A stretch of 38,683 nt of DNA from positions 1 through 38,683 of the forward strand of contig LNEX01000191.1 in assembly GCA_001464165.1 (NCBI GenBank), in the 5' to 3' direction. This DNA comes from a bacterium Ga0077546 (GTDB lineage: Bacteria; Cyanobacteriota; Vampirovibrionia; Obscuribacterales; Obscuribacteraceae). The notes beneath the pieces were generated by a model, which was given only the letters and a program-made list of their open reading frames with translations, made no database searches and was not told where the DNA came from. Shown here one piece after another: positions 1 to 7,996 of the stretch (positions are counted from its first letter, which is position 1; each line of letters begins with the position of its first letter). Position numbers and translations under genes: made by a program.

Positions 1-10
1 CCGCGCAGTT

Positions 11-22
11 AGTAGACCGGTC
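11..22 (-). promoter_or_regulatory. GACCGGTCTACT element, copy 1
   Basis: On the minus strand this reads GACCGGTCTACT, containing the palindrome GACCGGTC. The same 12-mer, with at most one change, recurs at 7814-7825 and 13122-13133 in the same orientation. Here it lies just past the terminator at 38-84, where a promoter for the next minus-strand gene to the left, outside the window, would be expected. Its role as an operator or promoter part is inferred. Confidence 0.4.
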
Positions 23-37
23 TGCTAGAAAGTAATC

Positions 38-84
38 AAAAAAAGGAACCTCGTAGACAGCATACTCGCTGATAATAAGGTTCC
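38..84 (-). terminator. Intrinsic terminator after the GH25 gene
   Basis: On the minus strand GGAACCT (84-78) pairs with AGGTTCC (51-45), with a small inner stem CAGC/GCTG in the loop. Seven T residues follow (plus-strand A run 38-44). It lies about 80 bases after the stop of the gene at 164-859. The large loop makes the hairpin less compact than usual, but the T run is clear. Confidence 0.6.
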
Positions 85-163
85 AAGCTGCTGAAATTAT
101 CAAACCAGAGGTGGCTCTAGAGTCTCTAAGTTGGCTTAGTTAGACTTATGGGTCAAGTTTAGC

Positions 164-859
164 TCAGTTTCCTGACAGTCGTCCTGTGACCGCTCCAATA
201 GTCCGTTGCACTATATTTTTAGGCGGAAACTGGCCGGGCTTCTGAAACTTTGCTAACTGTTCAAGTGAGCCGTTAAAGCGGTTGAGATCAACTGGTCCAG
301 CAATACCAGCTATCCGGCCATTGTCTGTGTATTGCCAAAATGTCCAAAACTGCCATGGTGAAGGAACACGCGGGCTTGGAGCACTGGTGTAGTGAGCCAC
401 CCAGAGTGGGTAGTTCGCAAGTACTTTTGCATTGCCCAGTACATCATCTGGAAAGTAAGCACTGCAATAGATAATTGGATCTACACCCAGAGCCGACTTG
501 ACACCATCGATAAAGGTTTTGATAAGAACAATCCGTTGGACGACTGTAAATTCTTGCCACTGGTCTGGTACTTCTATATCAATTACTGGGGGAAGGTCGC
601 CTGGGTAGAGTTGTCCTATAGCTTTGACGAAGTTGTTTATTTGACCTTTCACTGATGAGCGGGGGCGGAAGAAGTGGTAGTAACCGCAAGGGATACCATT
701 GGCCCGCGCATTGCGCCGGTTTTCAACTAAGCGATTGTCTATGATTGTGGAACCTTCAGTGGCCTTGATGAAGGCAAATTTGATTCCAGCTTGTTTTGCT
801 TTGCGCCAGTCGATTCGGCCTTGATACGTTGATACGTCTACACCTAATAGAGTAGCCAT
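164..859 (-). CDS. GH25 family lysozyme (N-acetylmuramidase)
   Basis: The protein has 231 residues and is nearly all one glycoside hydrolase family 25 domain, which cleaves the MurNAc-GlcNAc bond of peptidoglycan. It opens with GVDVSTYQG (Asp8 in the first strand) and carries PPVIDIE with Asp94 and Glu96, the expected acidic catalytic pair. The C-terminal WQYTDNGRIAGIAGPVDLNR is also typical of the family. There is no signal peptide, so it is either cytoplasmic or exported another way, as with phage-type or effector-type lysozymes. The final 20 or so residues lie beyond the domain. The ATG at 859 has only a weak ribosome site. It is a single gene followed by its own terminator. No phage genes are visible nearby. 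Confidence 0.9.
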   Translation of the reverse strand: MATLLGVDVSTYQGRIDWRKAKQAGIKFAFIKATEGSTIIDNRLVENRRNARANGIPCGYYHFFRPRSSVKGQINNFVKAIGQLYPGDLPPVIDIEVPDQWQEFTVVQRIVLIKTFIDGVKSALGVDPIIYCSAYFPDDVLGNAKVLANYPLWVAHYTSAPSPRVPSPWQFWTFWQYTDNGRIAGIAGPVDLNRFNGSLEQLAKFQKPGQFPPKNIVQRTIGAVTGRLSGN

Positions 860-1198
860 GATTACCTGATTTATTTGTGCTTAAGTGGACTCTCCATCCA
901 TTTGACATACAAACCACTTTTGAAAAACCGAGTAAGCAAAATTAGTCTCGCGACTAAATCAAATTCAAATTTCGACAATGGGGCTTAACTTTTTGTCTAG
1001 GTCTGATTGTTTTGCTGCACCGGCTTTTCTATTGAGGTTTGTTTGTGTTCATGGTTGGATTGTTTCTACTTAGCGCAGTGCGATGGCTAGAATCACTCTT
1101 GGCTAGCTAGTTGTTACAGCAAGCTTGCTGAGAATGAGCTTTAAGTGAGAAATGCTATTGGTGCACCTCTCGCTAGCGGTGAAAGTAATCGCTAAGCA
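860..1198. other. Intergenic region without a recognised gene
   Basis: This must hold the promoter of the GH25 gene and the 3' end of the next minus-strand transcript. A perfect 14-base palindrome, CAGCAAGCTTGCTG, lies at 1117-1130. I see no convincing ORF or RNA gene. Confidence 0.4.
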
Positions 1199-1717
1199 CT
1201 AGGCTGCCAGATCTTGAGCGAAGGTGTTGCGTTCGGTGATAACAATATTTCGTTGCCTGAAGGGCTTGAAATCATTTGTTGAATTCTTGTTGCGGCAGGC
1301 GTAGCCGAGTACTTCAATTAGACTATTTGGTAGCTGCTTGGCTAGTGCTAGTGTCGTTTCTTCGACGCAAGCATTTGTGTTTACCCCGCAGATTTTTATA
1401 TGCGTTAGGTCAAGTGCGTTTTTACGGCAGCTTCCGAGAACTTCAGCGGCACCATTATCATTAGACTTGCCTATGATAAAACGCAGCTGACTGCCAGGTT
1501 CAAGTTGAGCAGCGTCAAGTAATTCTGAATAGATTTCGCCGCATTGAAGGTATTGCACCAATACAACAGGTAGCTGGTTGGCAACGGCCTGGGTGATTTC
1601 ACGCTTGATGACTTTTAGCAAAAGCAGGTCTGAAGTGTGATTCGGTTGCATGTCGATAACGACAAGAACAGGGTTGTCACTGGATGCAAAATTGAATTTC
1701 ATTCGATACTTAGACAT
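1199..1717 (-). CDS. Isochorismatase-like cysteine hydrolase
   Basis: This is a cysteine hydrolase of the isochorismatase/nicotinamidase superfamily, a Rossmann-like fold acting on amides or enol ethers. Numbered from the ATG at 1717, the triad candidates are Asp22 in VVIDMQ, Lys84 in IIGKSNDNG and Cys117 in GVNTNACVEET. The frame stays open to a TTG at 1786, but I prefer the ATG at 1717 because GGTGA lies a few bases before it and the domain starts about 15 residues later. At about 172 residues it is within the family range, though the C-terminus is short. Nothing nearby indicates the substrate; nicotinamidase, isochorismatase and ureidoacrylate-type activities are all possible. It stands alone on its strand. 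Confidence 0.75.
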   Translation of the reverse strand: MSKYRMKFNFASSDNPVLVVIDMQPNHTSDLLLLKVIKREITQAVANQLPVVLVQYLQCGEIYSELLDAAQLEPGSQLRFIIGKSNDNGAAEVLGSCRKNALDLTHIKICGVNTNACVEETTLALAKQLPNSLIEVLGYACRNKNSTNDFKPFRQRNIVITERNTFAQDLAA

Positions 1718-2400
1718 TGTAATCACCGGTTGTAGTAAAAAGGCAGTTTGATTTTCAAACAATTCGTGGCAACATCTAGTACCCAAGTTGGGAAGCTATG
1801 CTGCTGAAAATAGAAGCGTGTTGGCTTTGTTGAAGTGAAATTTCTCATGGCATGGGTTGAATTGAGTGAATATGTCTCTACCTTGACTGAAAGGTTCTGG
1901 ATATCCTAGCTTTATCTACTTTGTGGTCGTGCCTAATTTTAATAACAATGCGGCTGAGGTTTTACCTCGAATTCAATGGCGCGCAGAGGCATAAGAAAAT
2001 TTCAGTGTTTAGTTTTAGGCTGTTTTTAATTGCTAGCGCAGGTTTCAATGCGTAATTTAGGCAAATATAAGCCTTTGCCTGATTTTAGTAACTTGGAAGG
2101 GCCGGCAGAACGTGGGTCGTCTGACAGGCTAGCGCAACTTGCGATCTGTCTTTTGACAGGCAGAGTAAATCATAAGCATTTTATTGCCGGCGAAGCCAAT
2201 TGCTTTTCTCACTAGTGTTCTGACAGTATGAGGAAATATTCTCATTCACTCAATTTCGCCCAGGAAATTACATAAGACAATAGCTAATTTACTATTTTGG
2301 CTAATTCACTCAGCATTTTTAGTGCTGAATTTTGGGCTGTTGCCGTTCATGTCGTCTACTTATTTCGTCCATTCATTTCGTTAATACATCCCTTAGAATC
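1718..2400. other. Long intergenic region between divergent genes
   Basis: About 680 bases separate the isochorismatase-like gene (minus) from the acyl-AMP ligase remnant (plus). A 61-codon frame at 2030-2215 begins with TTG, has no visible ribosome site and resembles nothing I know, so I do not call it. Promoters for both flanking genes should be here; I could not assign them confidently. Confidence 0.4.
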
Positions 2401-3360
2401 ATGACTCAAGTTTTTAACTCGTCTTCACCTGCTTTTGTGGATGAGTCTCTAGGCTGTACCCAACCTGCCCTCATGCCGCTATTTGACTTCAGTCCAGAGC
2501 GGCCGAATCTTGCTACAGCCTTTCTCAAGAAGGCGCTCAGAAATATAGACAAATCGGCTGTTTCTGATGAAAGCGGTACGCTTACTTACCGGCAATTACT
2601 CGACCGCGTGCTTACTTTCGCCATAGTAATGCAGCCAAGACTAAAGGCAAATGACCGAGTGGCAATTTTGCTTCCTCCATCAATCTTGGCCGTCACGGCT
2701 AATCTTGCCCTCACTATAATTGGCAAGGTAGTCGTCAATTTCAACTATGGCACCGCCAATGAGATAGTCAATTGCACAATCGCCAATGCCGGCATTGAAC
2801 AAGTGGTGACCTGTAGCTCTTTCCTTGAGCAAGTAAACCTTGAATTGTTAGCTGAATTGCTCGATATGCGTCGAATGCGCTCTTGGGAAGATTCTACTGT
2901 GCGGCTGCGGGTGCAGAGTTTGCTCGCTAACCCAGTTATCTCAAGATTTGAATATGAGTTTGCTGGTCTTTCTGCTGATTTGAGTGACATTGCCGCAGTG
3001 CTTTACACATCAGGCTCGACCGGCAAACCAAAGGGTGTTGAACTGAGCCATCGCAGCATTTTGTCGAATGTTCAAGCTACTTTGCAGCAATACCCACCTC
3101 GCCTTCTTTCCTCTGGCGCTGTTGAGGATGAAACGATAATCGGTGCAGTGACCTTTGCGCATTTCCTTGGCTATACCGGCACTCTCTGGGTCCCTGTTTT
3201 GCTCGGCCTCAGGGCACTTTATATTACTAATCCATTAGATGTCATCTCTGTAAGCCGCACGCTTGAACAGCACAACGTAACTTTATTCTTGTTTGGCTCC
3301 ACCGGCAAAGTTGAAGTGCAGCGCTTTAAAGCCACGGCCATAGAACATTCCGGTCACTAG
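2401..3360 (+). pseudogene. Acyl-CoA/acyl-ACP synthetase-like gene with a large internal deletion
   Basis: The gene encodes the N-terminal part of an ANL-family adenylating enzyme, which activates fatty acids as acyl-AMP. The phosphate-binding A3 motif YTSGSTGKPKGVELSH begins near residue 202. Family members run to 500 residues or more; this product has 319. Soon after the region preceding the A4/A5 motifs, the sequence jumps to FGSTGKVEVQRFKA (about residues 297-310), which looks like the C-terminal A10 motif carrying the catalytic lysine. Roughly 200 residues with most of the active site are therefore missing, in frame. The start is the ATG at 2401; the upstream extension to 2332 looks non-coding. 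The acyltransferase gene 43 bases downstream suggests a former Aas-like lysophospholipid acylation pair. It is either a decayed gene or an assembly collapse. Confidence 0.7.
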
Positions 3361-3403
3361 AAAATAAACTCGCACTTTCACCTTAGTCTTTAAGGTTATC
3401 CCT

Positions 3404-4255
3404 ATGAGCATCTCATACACTGCCATTGGCAGTATCGCTTTGCTGCCTGAAGCTTTTGTCGCTTTAGGTACGCTTCTTTTTTACGGTCGCTCTCGCCTCA
3501 ATTTTTGGCTGGCTGAGGCGGAGAAAGTTAGCAGCCAAAGTGGTTACGTCACCCCTTATGTGCCCCGTTCGTCTCGAATATTGCTTTTCTTTGTAACGCG
3601 CATGGCTGCCTGGTTTTTTCTGGGCGACCTAAAAATTGTCGGCGCTGAGAAAATTTACTCCAGTCAGACAAGGCTGATTGTTTGCCCCAACCATCAGGTT
3701 GAACATGATGCTATGGTCATGGGCTATATAATTGGCGCTCGTCGTTGGCGCTTCCTTGCCGCCATAGATCAGCTCACTGGTCGACGGGCTTTTTGGATGG
3801 CTTGGTTGGGAGTTATTCCGGTTAACACCCACAATCTTCGCCTCCAGGTAGCAGTGATTGCCCCTGTAGTTGATGTTTTGCGGCGAGAGTATAAGTCTAG
3901 CTTCGTCATTTTTCCTCAGGGAAAATTGGTGGACTCCAATGTTCTCTTGCCTGAAGACTGGAATACTGGCGCTGCGGTCATCGCTCAAAGACTCAGTCAA
4001 GTGACCGGCAAAAATTTAGCTTTATTGCCGGTCTACATAACCTACGACAGATTGCCGGAACAGGCTCGTCTCTGGCAGCGAGCTCTGGCTAAGATCGGCA
4101 TCACTCGCGCATTCTGCGGTAAGGTCGTCTACGGCTGCAAAGTTGTTGTCGGCGACCCCATAGAGGTTGATACCAAAATTGGCAAGAAGCAGTTGACGAG
4201 CCAACTGTTTGCCGCAGAAATAGCCTTGCAGAACAATTCTAATAACTCTCTCTAA
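3404..4255 (+). CDS. PlsC-type 1-acylglycerol-phosphate/lysophospholipid acyltransferase
   Basis: This is a membrane-associated acyltransferase that transfers an acyl chain to a lysophospholipid or other acceptor. Motif I is NHQVEHDAMV (His97 and Asp102, the HX4D catalytic pair). Motif III is FPQGKL at residues 170-175, where the usual FPEGTR glutamate is Gln172. That change may alter acceptor binding; it is also seen in non-canonical members. The N-terminus has one hydrophobic segment (about residues 5-25) and a second near 60-75. AAGG lies about 10 bases before the ATG. Its position directly after an acyl-AMP ligase remnant suggests the two once formed an acyl-activating/acyl-transferring pair like the two halves of Aas. 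Confidence 0.8.
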   Translation: MSISYTAIGSIALLPEAFVALGTLLFYGRSRLNFWLAEAEKVSSQSGYVTPYVPRSSRILLFFVTRMAAWFFLGDLKIVGAEKIYSSQTRLIVCPNHQVEHDAMVMGYIIGARRWRFLAAIDQLTGRRAFWMAWLGVIPVNTHNLRLQVAVIAPVVDVLRREYKSSFVIFPQGKLVDSNVLLPEDWNTGAAVIAQRLSQVTGKNLALLPVYITYDRLPEQARLWQRALAKIGITRAFCGKVVYGCKVVVGDPIEVDTKIGKKQLTSQLFAAEIALQNNSNNSL

Positions 4256-4266
4256 ATATAGAATTC

Positions 4267-4797
4267 ATGAAACTAGTTCACTACCGCAAAATCTCTCAGA
4301 TTCAAGACTGCCTCAATAATGGTATACCAATGCAGCGTAAGGCAGGTCGGTTGCACGGCGTATTCGCCTCCCCACTGCTCAACTTCAGTCACACAGTGAC
4401 GCGGAACTGGAAGCGTCGCCTAACCAATGATCGCCGGGTGCGTTTGGGAGCGATTATCTTTGAGATTGAGGACGGTCAGGAAGTCTATTACTCCAAAGAC
4501 TGGAGTCATACTGCTCTGGGCGCCAGCCGATTAGTGACAGCACGAGAGGCTGAAGCACTGACCTTTGAGCTTGGTCGTTACAATGCAGTTCCTCTAACTC
4601 CTGAGCAGTACGAGGCTGCAGTTCAGATGGAAAATGATACTGCTACTTCTTATGACTTCGGTTTGATGGAGATCATTGTTCCTAGCTCAATTCGACCAAA
4701 CCAAATAATCAGAGTTGAATTTGCTACTGGCAAAAAAAATCGTCAAGCAACTTTTGATTCAGAACTATTGGCTCTAGAAGACGACTTGTTCGAGTAA
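4267..4797 (+). CDS. Uncharacterised protein, possibly ADP-ribosyltransferase-like fold
   Basis: I do not recognise this 176-residue protein. It is soluble, with no signal peptide or membrane segment. The layout is an opening LVHYRKISQIQDCLNNGI, then GVFASPLLNFSHTV, then AIIFEIEDGQEVYYSKDW. This recalls small ADP-ribosyltransferase-fold families, where an early His/Tyr strand is followed by a substrate loop and a beta strand. The resemblance is weak and no catalytic triad can be assigned. The C-terminus is acidic (LALEDDLFE). It starts 11 bases after the acyltransferase stop and is probably co-transcribed with it, and with the gene at 4824. Confidence 0.6.
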   Translation: MKLVHYRKISQIQDCLNNGIPMQRKAGRLHGVFASPLLNFSHTVTRNWKRRLTNDRRVRLGAIIFEIEDGQEVYYSKDWSHTALGASRLVTAREAEALTFELGRYNAVPLTPEQYEAAVQMENDTATSYDFGLMEIIVPSSIRPNQIIRVEFATGKKNRQATFDSELLALEDDLFE

Positions 4798-4823
4798 GTC
4801 GGAAAAGGAATTACCTTAGCATA

Positions 4824-5234
4824 ATGGTCTATATGTTAGATAAAAATTCGAGTAGCAACCAAGTGGCGACCATGCTTTTTCGCTATGAAATCCATATCGC
4901 TGGACGTCCAGCCCAAGGAGCTTATAGCGGAATTACCTATGATCAGAATTCATTGGCATCTGCCTGTGAACAATCGGGTCTTACAGTCGAAGATTATGAA
5001 CAAGCAATCGACGACTCTGAAGATTGGCATTTGTCTTATCCTGATTTGCCTGATGGCGAGTACTTGTTTTACTTCACCCCCAAGGGACGCGATTTGTATC
5101 TTGGTTCGATGATACACATAGAAGGTCTCGCTGCCGCAATTTACGCTAAAGGTAGTTTCGAGGTCGTTCAAATTCCCTATCGCGAAGGCGCGGTTTACGA
5201 AGATGACTTGCAGGTCGCCTATCTAAAAGACTAG
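4824..5234 (+). CDS. Uncharacterised acidic protein
   Basis: This 136-residue protein has no recognised family. It is acidic, with patches such as EDYEQAIDDSEDW and PDLPDGEYLFYF, and has no signal peptide or membrane segment. The start is uncertain: AAGGA lies about 15 bases before the ATG at 4824, and an internal ATG at 4872 would give a protein starting MLFRYEIHIAG. It follows the gene at 4267 by 26 bases, so both probably belong to one plus-strand transcript ending at the hairpin at 5260-5289. Confidence 0.6.
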   Translation: MVYMLDKNSSSNQVATMLFRYEIHIAGRPAQGAYSGITYDQNSLASACEQSGLTVEDYEQAIDDSEDWHLSYPDLPDGEYLFYFTPKGRDLYLGSMIHIEGLAAAIYAKGSFEVVQIPYREGAVYEDDLQVAYLKD

Positions 5235-5259
5235 GCCTTGGTGCCTACTGTATTCATTG

Positions 5260-5289
5260 AGAAGGGCTGTCGACTGAGGCAGCCATTCT
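5260..5289 (+). terminator. Probable intrinsic terminator
   Basis: AGAAGGGCTG (5260-5269) pairs with CAGCCATTCT (5280-5289) with one mismatch. A T-rich stretch follows (TGTTCGTTTCT). It lies 26 bases after the stop of the gene at 4824-5234. The T run is interrupted, so confidence is moderate. Confidence 0.45.
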
Positions 5290-5826
5290 TGTTCGTTTCT
5301 CTCTGAGCATTTGTTGATCCGTTATTCCTAAATTTTCGTAGATTATCAAAAATGACGAACAGGGTTTTCAATTGCATGTCTGGTATTCTGCCTATTGGTG
5401 AATTGGCTGAGCTAACCTTTTTCTCTTTCGCAAATATGGCGGGATCCAATATTTCGCAAACCCAGCTATTTTTGTGCATCTCTTACTACGAGGTCGTATA
5501 GTTGAATGGTGATTTTTTGTCAGAAATGCCTTACACCCAGGTCTATTCTGGGTATAGAGTTGAGCTAAATGAAAGTAATCAACGGAGTCAAAGAAAAGAG
5601 AGCAGGAGAAGTAAGAGAAGCGACCAGCATCAAAATCGATTGCTTGCTGGCCGCTCAGTTACCGAGAGAAGAGACGACATATTTGGGGCTAGGCCGCTGT
5701 CTCGACTGAGGCTTTCTCACTGGTGTCAGTGTTAAGACCGTTGACCAATCCGGCCACAAGCGTTTTACACAGGAAGGCAACCAATTCTGCAGGTACCTAT
5801 TGCCTTTTGTGATGAAAGACAAAGTT
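5290..5826. other. Intergenic region between convergent genes, no convincing gene
   Basis: Frames of 77 and 82 codons are open here, but neither has a good start site or recognisable features; the plus-strand one is rich in Arg and Ser, as expected of chance translation. An inverted repeat AAGGCAA/TTGCCTT near 5774-5807 could mark the end of the phosphatase transcript on the minus strand, but it lacks a T run. Confidence 0.35.
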
Positions 5827-6372
5827 TCAGGACTCTCTGCGAAAAGCCTGTTTGTTAGCCGTCCGTAGACGTTCTAGCACCAGTTGGTTTGGGTGAATTT
5901 GGGGGTTCATGGTCGTAAACTCATTGCCATCTAGACCGCATATCTCGGCTACGAAAGTAGCGATGGCACCACTGCGACTGACACCGAGGGTGCAGTGCAC
6001 ATAGAGAACGATCTCGGTGAGGCTAGATTGGAGGTTGTCCACGAAATCGATGATTTGGTTTGCCATCATTTCGCTGAAGATCTGATACGGGCGCCCGTAC
6101 TCTTCCATCTGCGCGCATATTTGAGCAAAGTGCTCTGTGCTGTCGAACATCTCGGGAGAGACATCGTCGAAACGTACTGTTACTGCCCCGCTATGTTCAT
6201 CTTTGAAGAGTGGCTCAGCTAAAGGATCGATAACACTGATGAAATAGTGATTGCTTTGGCTGGTTAATGTGGGTAAGTTTTCAGTCAGATACTCGCGGCT
6301 GCGAGCAATTACATTGGTAATCATGATTGTTTCGTTAGCAACCAAATCGATTTCTAGCTCTTTATCCTGCAT
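5827..6372 (-). CDS. Tyrosine/dual-specificity protein phosphatase-like protein
   Basis: This 181-residue protein carries the cysteine-phosphatase signature HCTLGVSRSGAIA, with His126, nucleophile Cys127 and Arg133 (CX5R). Asp69 and Asp70 are candidates for the general acid. Length and layout fit a compact dual-specificity phosphatase domain, which removes phosphate from Tyr/Ser/Thr or other phospho-substrates in the cytoplasm. The opening strand resembles the ITNVIARS-type start seen in DSPs. It starts 46 bases after the stop of the upstream minus-strand gene (6419-7777) and may share its transcript. A kinase-like gene lies at 14885-15430, but nothing links the two directly. Confidence 0.8.
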   Translation of the reverse strand: MQDKELEIDLVANETIMITNVIARSREYLTENLPTLTSQSNHYFISVIDPLAEPLFKDEHSGAVTVRFDDVSPEMFDSTEHFAQICAQMEEYGRPYQIFSEMMANQIIDFVDNLQSSLTEIVLYVHCTLGVSRSGAIATFVAEICGLDGNEFTTMNPQIHPNQLVLERLRTANKQAFRRES

Positions 6373-6418
6373 ACAGGCGATATGGAAACTAGCGCTGCTA
6401 GCAACGGGTAAGTTCCGC

Positions 6419-7777
6419 TTACTTAATTGATTGCGCTAACTCTTCCAACAAGAGACCTAACTCTGGTTGTGAGATTCCTCGACCTGAAACAATTAGTCTC
6501 AAACAGTGGCCTTCATGTAATGCTAGTGTTTGAGCCGAGGGCTCTGGCAAAGGCGCTCCGGCTTGACGCGCCGTTTTGATATCCCTGAAGATTTCAATTA
6601 ATGAATTACTGTATCCTCGAACTTTCATTTGCTCGATGAGGGCGGCTGTTGCTAGCGCGGTAGCCCGATAGATTCTTTCTTTCTCTGACTGAGTTATTGC
6701 GCCTGATTTGTCTTTGGCCAAGGCTGTGGACACAACAATCAAGCCATGAGTAATGATTTTTCGATAGACAATCCGCTCATTGTGAGGATCGATAAAGTGA
6801 CCAGCATATGGCCCAGTTTCTATCTCGCCAGCAATAACCCCGCAGGTCGTTCTTTCTACCGCCTGCTTTAGATAGCCGATGTCGCCAGTAACAATGAACA
6901 ACTTGGCGTCCATGGTGGCAATGAAAGAATTGTAGTTGTAGTTGGGTGAAATTGGTTTTGCCTTAGCCCAACTGGATGCGATCTCCACCCATTTTAAATA
7001 GCGGCTGTCGCCAGTAGCTTCATATAGTTCTAGTAAGGCTTCGCCTACTGAACCAGTGTCGAAATAATATTCACAAGGAAGCGACGGTACCACTAACCAG
7101 CCATTGACTAGGCACTTATTGAGAGACTGTGTTTTTTCTAGTTTGAGTGACAATTTTTCGGAGAGTTCACCAAGGCGACCGTGCCTACCTCGCCAGTAGG
7201 GGAAGGGGGCCCCGGCAAAACCCGCTTCACTGCTGCAAGATAGCAGATAGTCGCCTCCAGATCGGGCAATCATAGCCGCCTCATTGCGACAATCCGGATA
7301 AGTCCTAGCGATAGCCAACATACCTCGAATCATTGAGGCGACAGCTCTTAATGGCTGAGGTATATCTTTTGCCGCAAGTTTTCGCTCTGTAATCCACCAC
7401 GATCTTTCTCTGCAAAACTGAATAAACCTTCTAGATAGCTGTTCAAGTGTCTCTTTCTGCTTTTGCCTGGTTTGCGAATAAAACTGCTGTAGAAACTCTT
7501 GGTCATTTTGAAATGCTTCATAGTGCTCTGGTGATTCTGTGGTAGGAGAAGCATCTAAGCGAGAAACAATAGCCCCTTTAATTCGATCGATTTCTTTGTG
7601 GTTATGAGTGGTCATTGCCACAGCTAAGTTTTCACTCAGAACTTTTTGGCTCCTTTGCTCATTTGATGCGGCGTTAGCCGGCGCAATCACTATGAGTGAA
7701 CAAAATAGAGCAACTGTAATTGTAGGAGCATTGATCAAGACAAAAAATCCAAAGCATGACTGGAAAAATCTTACCAT
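6419..7777 (-). CDS. Secreted protein with alpha/alpha-barrel-like helical repeats
   Basis: This protein of about 452 residues starts with a signal peptide: a positively charged start, hydrophobic core VLINAPTITVALFCSLIVIA and cleavage near PANAAS. The body is helical, with repeated segments such as DTGSVGEALLELYEATGD and SRYLKWVEIASSWA. These resemble the hairpins of six-hairpin glycosidase or lanthionine-cyclase-like toroids. I cannot name a substrate or a catalytic residue. The frame is open to an ATG at 7924, but I chose the ATG at 7777: it opens the signal peptide, and the longer version would run through a terminator at 7842-7880 and a tandem repeat. A promoter lies at 7806-7834. The phosphatase gene follows. 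Confidence 0.6.
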   Translation of the reverse strand: MVRFFQSCFGFFVLINAPTITVALFCSLIVIAPANAASNEQRSQKVLSENLAVAMTTHNHKEIDRIKGAIVSRLDASPTTESPEHYEAFQNDQEFLQQFYSQTRQKQKETLEQLSRRFIQFCRERSWWITERKLAAKDIPQPLRAVASMIRGMLAIARTYPDCRNEAAMIARSGGDYLLSCSSEAGFAGAPFPYWRGRHGRLGELSEKLSLKLEKTQSLNKCLVNGWLVVPSLPCEYYFDTGSVGEALLELYEATGDSRYLKWVEIASSWAKAKPISPNYNYNSFIATMDAKLFIVTGDIGYLKQAVERTTCGVIAGEIETGPYAGHFIDPHNERIVYRKIITHGLIVVSTALAKDKSGAITQSEKERIYRATALATAALIEQMKVRGYSNSLIEIFRDIKTARQAGAPLPEPSAQTLALHEGHCLRLIVSGRGISQPELGLLLEELAQSIK

Positions 7778-7805
7778 TGTGTTTTTGTTGCTGTGTTGAG
7801 TCTTA

Positions 7806-7834
7806 ATTTTAGCAGTAGACCGGTCGATTAATAA
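7806..7834 (-). promoter_or_regulatory. Putative sigma-70-type promoter for the gene at 6419-7777
   Basis: On the minus strand a -35-like TTATTA (7834-7829, 3 of 6 consensus) is followed after 17 bases by a -10-like TAAAAT (7811-7806). The 17-base spacer contains the recurring GACCGGTCTACT element. The site lies between the terminator of the upstream gene and the chosen start of the downstream gene. Confidence 0.4.
7814..7825 (-). promoter_or_regulatory. GACCGGTCTACT element, copy 2
   Basis: This exact copy of the 12-mer sits between the proposed -35 and -10 of the gene at 6419-7777. With copy 3 it shares the longer match AATCGACCRGTCTACT. A palindrome inside a promoter spacer is a typical place for a repressor or MerR-like regulator to bind; that function is inferred. 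Confidence 0.45.
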
Positions 7835-7841
7835 TTTCGAG

Positions 7842-7880
7842 AAAAATAGTGGGAGCTGAGAGTAATTACTCTCAGTTCCC
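7842..7880 (-). terminator. Strong intrinsic terminator after the gene at 7997-8959
   Basis: The plus strand at 7851-7880 is a near-perfect 30-base inverted repeat: GGGAGCTGAGAGTAA faces TTACTCTCAGTTCCC, with one G-T pair. On the minus strand it is followed by ACTATTTTT. It lies 117 bases after the stop of the gene at 7997-8959. Confidence 0.7.
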
Positions 7881-7900
7881 GCTCTTTGTTCGGTAGAATA

Positions 7901-7936
7901 TTCAGCCAAGAAATGTTCAGCCAAGATGTGTTCAGC
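7901..7936. repeat. 15-base tandem repeat, about 2.4 copies
   Basis: TTCAGCCAAGAAATG (7901-7915) and TTCAGCCAAGATGTG (7916-7930) are followed by a partial copy TTCAGC. The repeat lies in the spacer between a stop codon and the terminator hairpin. Because 15 is a multiple of three, it leaves several chance frames open here. Confidence 0.7.
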
Positions 7937-7996
7937 AAAATTTTGTAGGCCGTGCTTGAGAGAATTATTGCATTCTTGACACAGCCTGAGTCTTTA

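Noticed and set aside
164..859. Prophage remnant
   Set aside because: Only the GH25 gene suggests it; no holin, integrase, tail or att-like repeats were seen.
2030..2215. 61-codon open frame
   Set aside because: TTG start, no ribosome site, no recognisable feature; likely chance in a long intergenic region.
5231..5735. Two frames of 82 (minus) and 77 (plus) codons
   Set aside because: No good start signals; composition looks like chance translation; one overlaps a terminator hairpin.
7778..7924. N-terminal extension of the secreted protein gene to the ATG at 7924
   Set aside because: It runs through a strong terminator and a promoter-like site, and would bury the signal peptide 49 residues inside.
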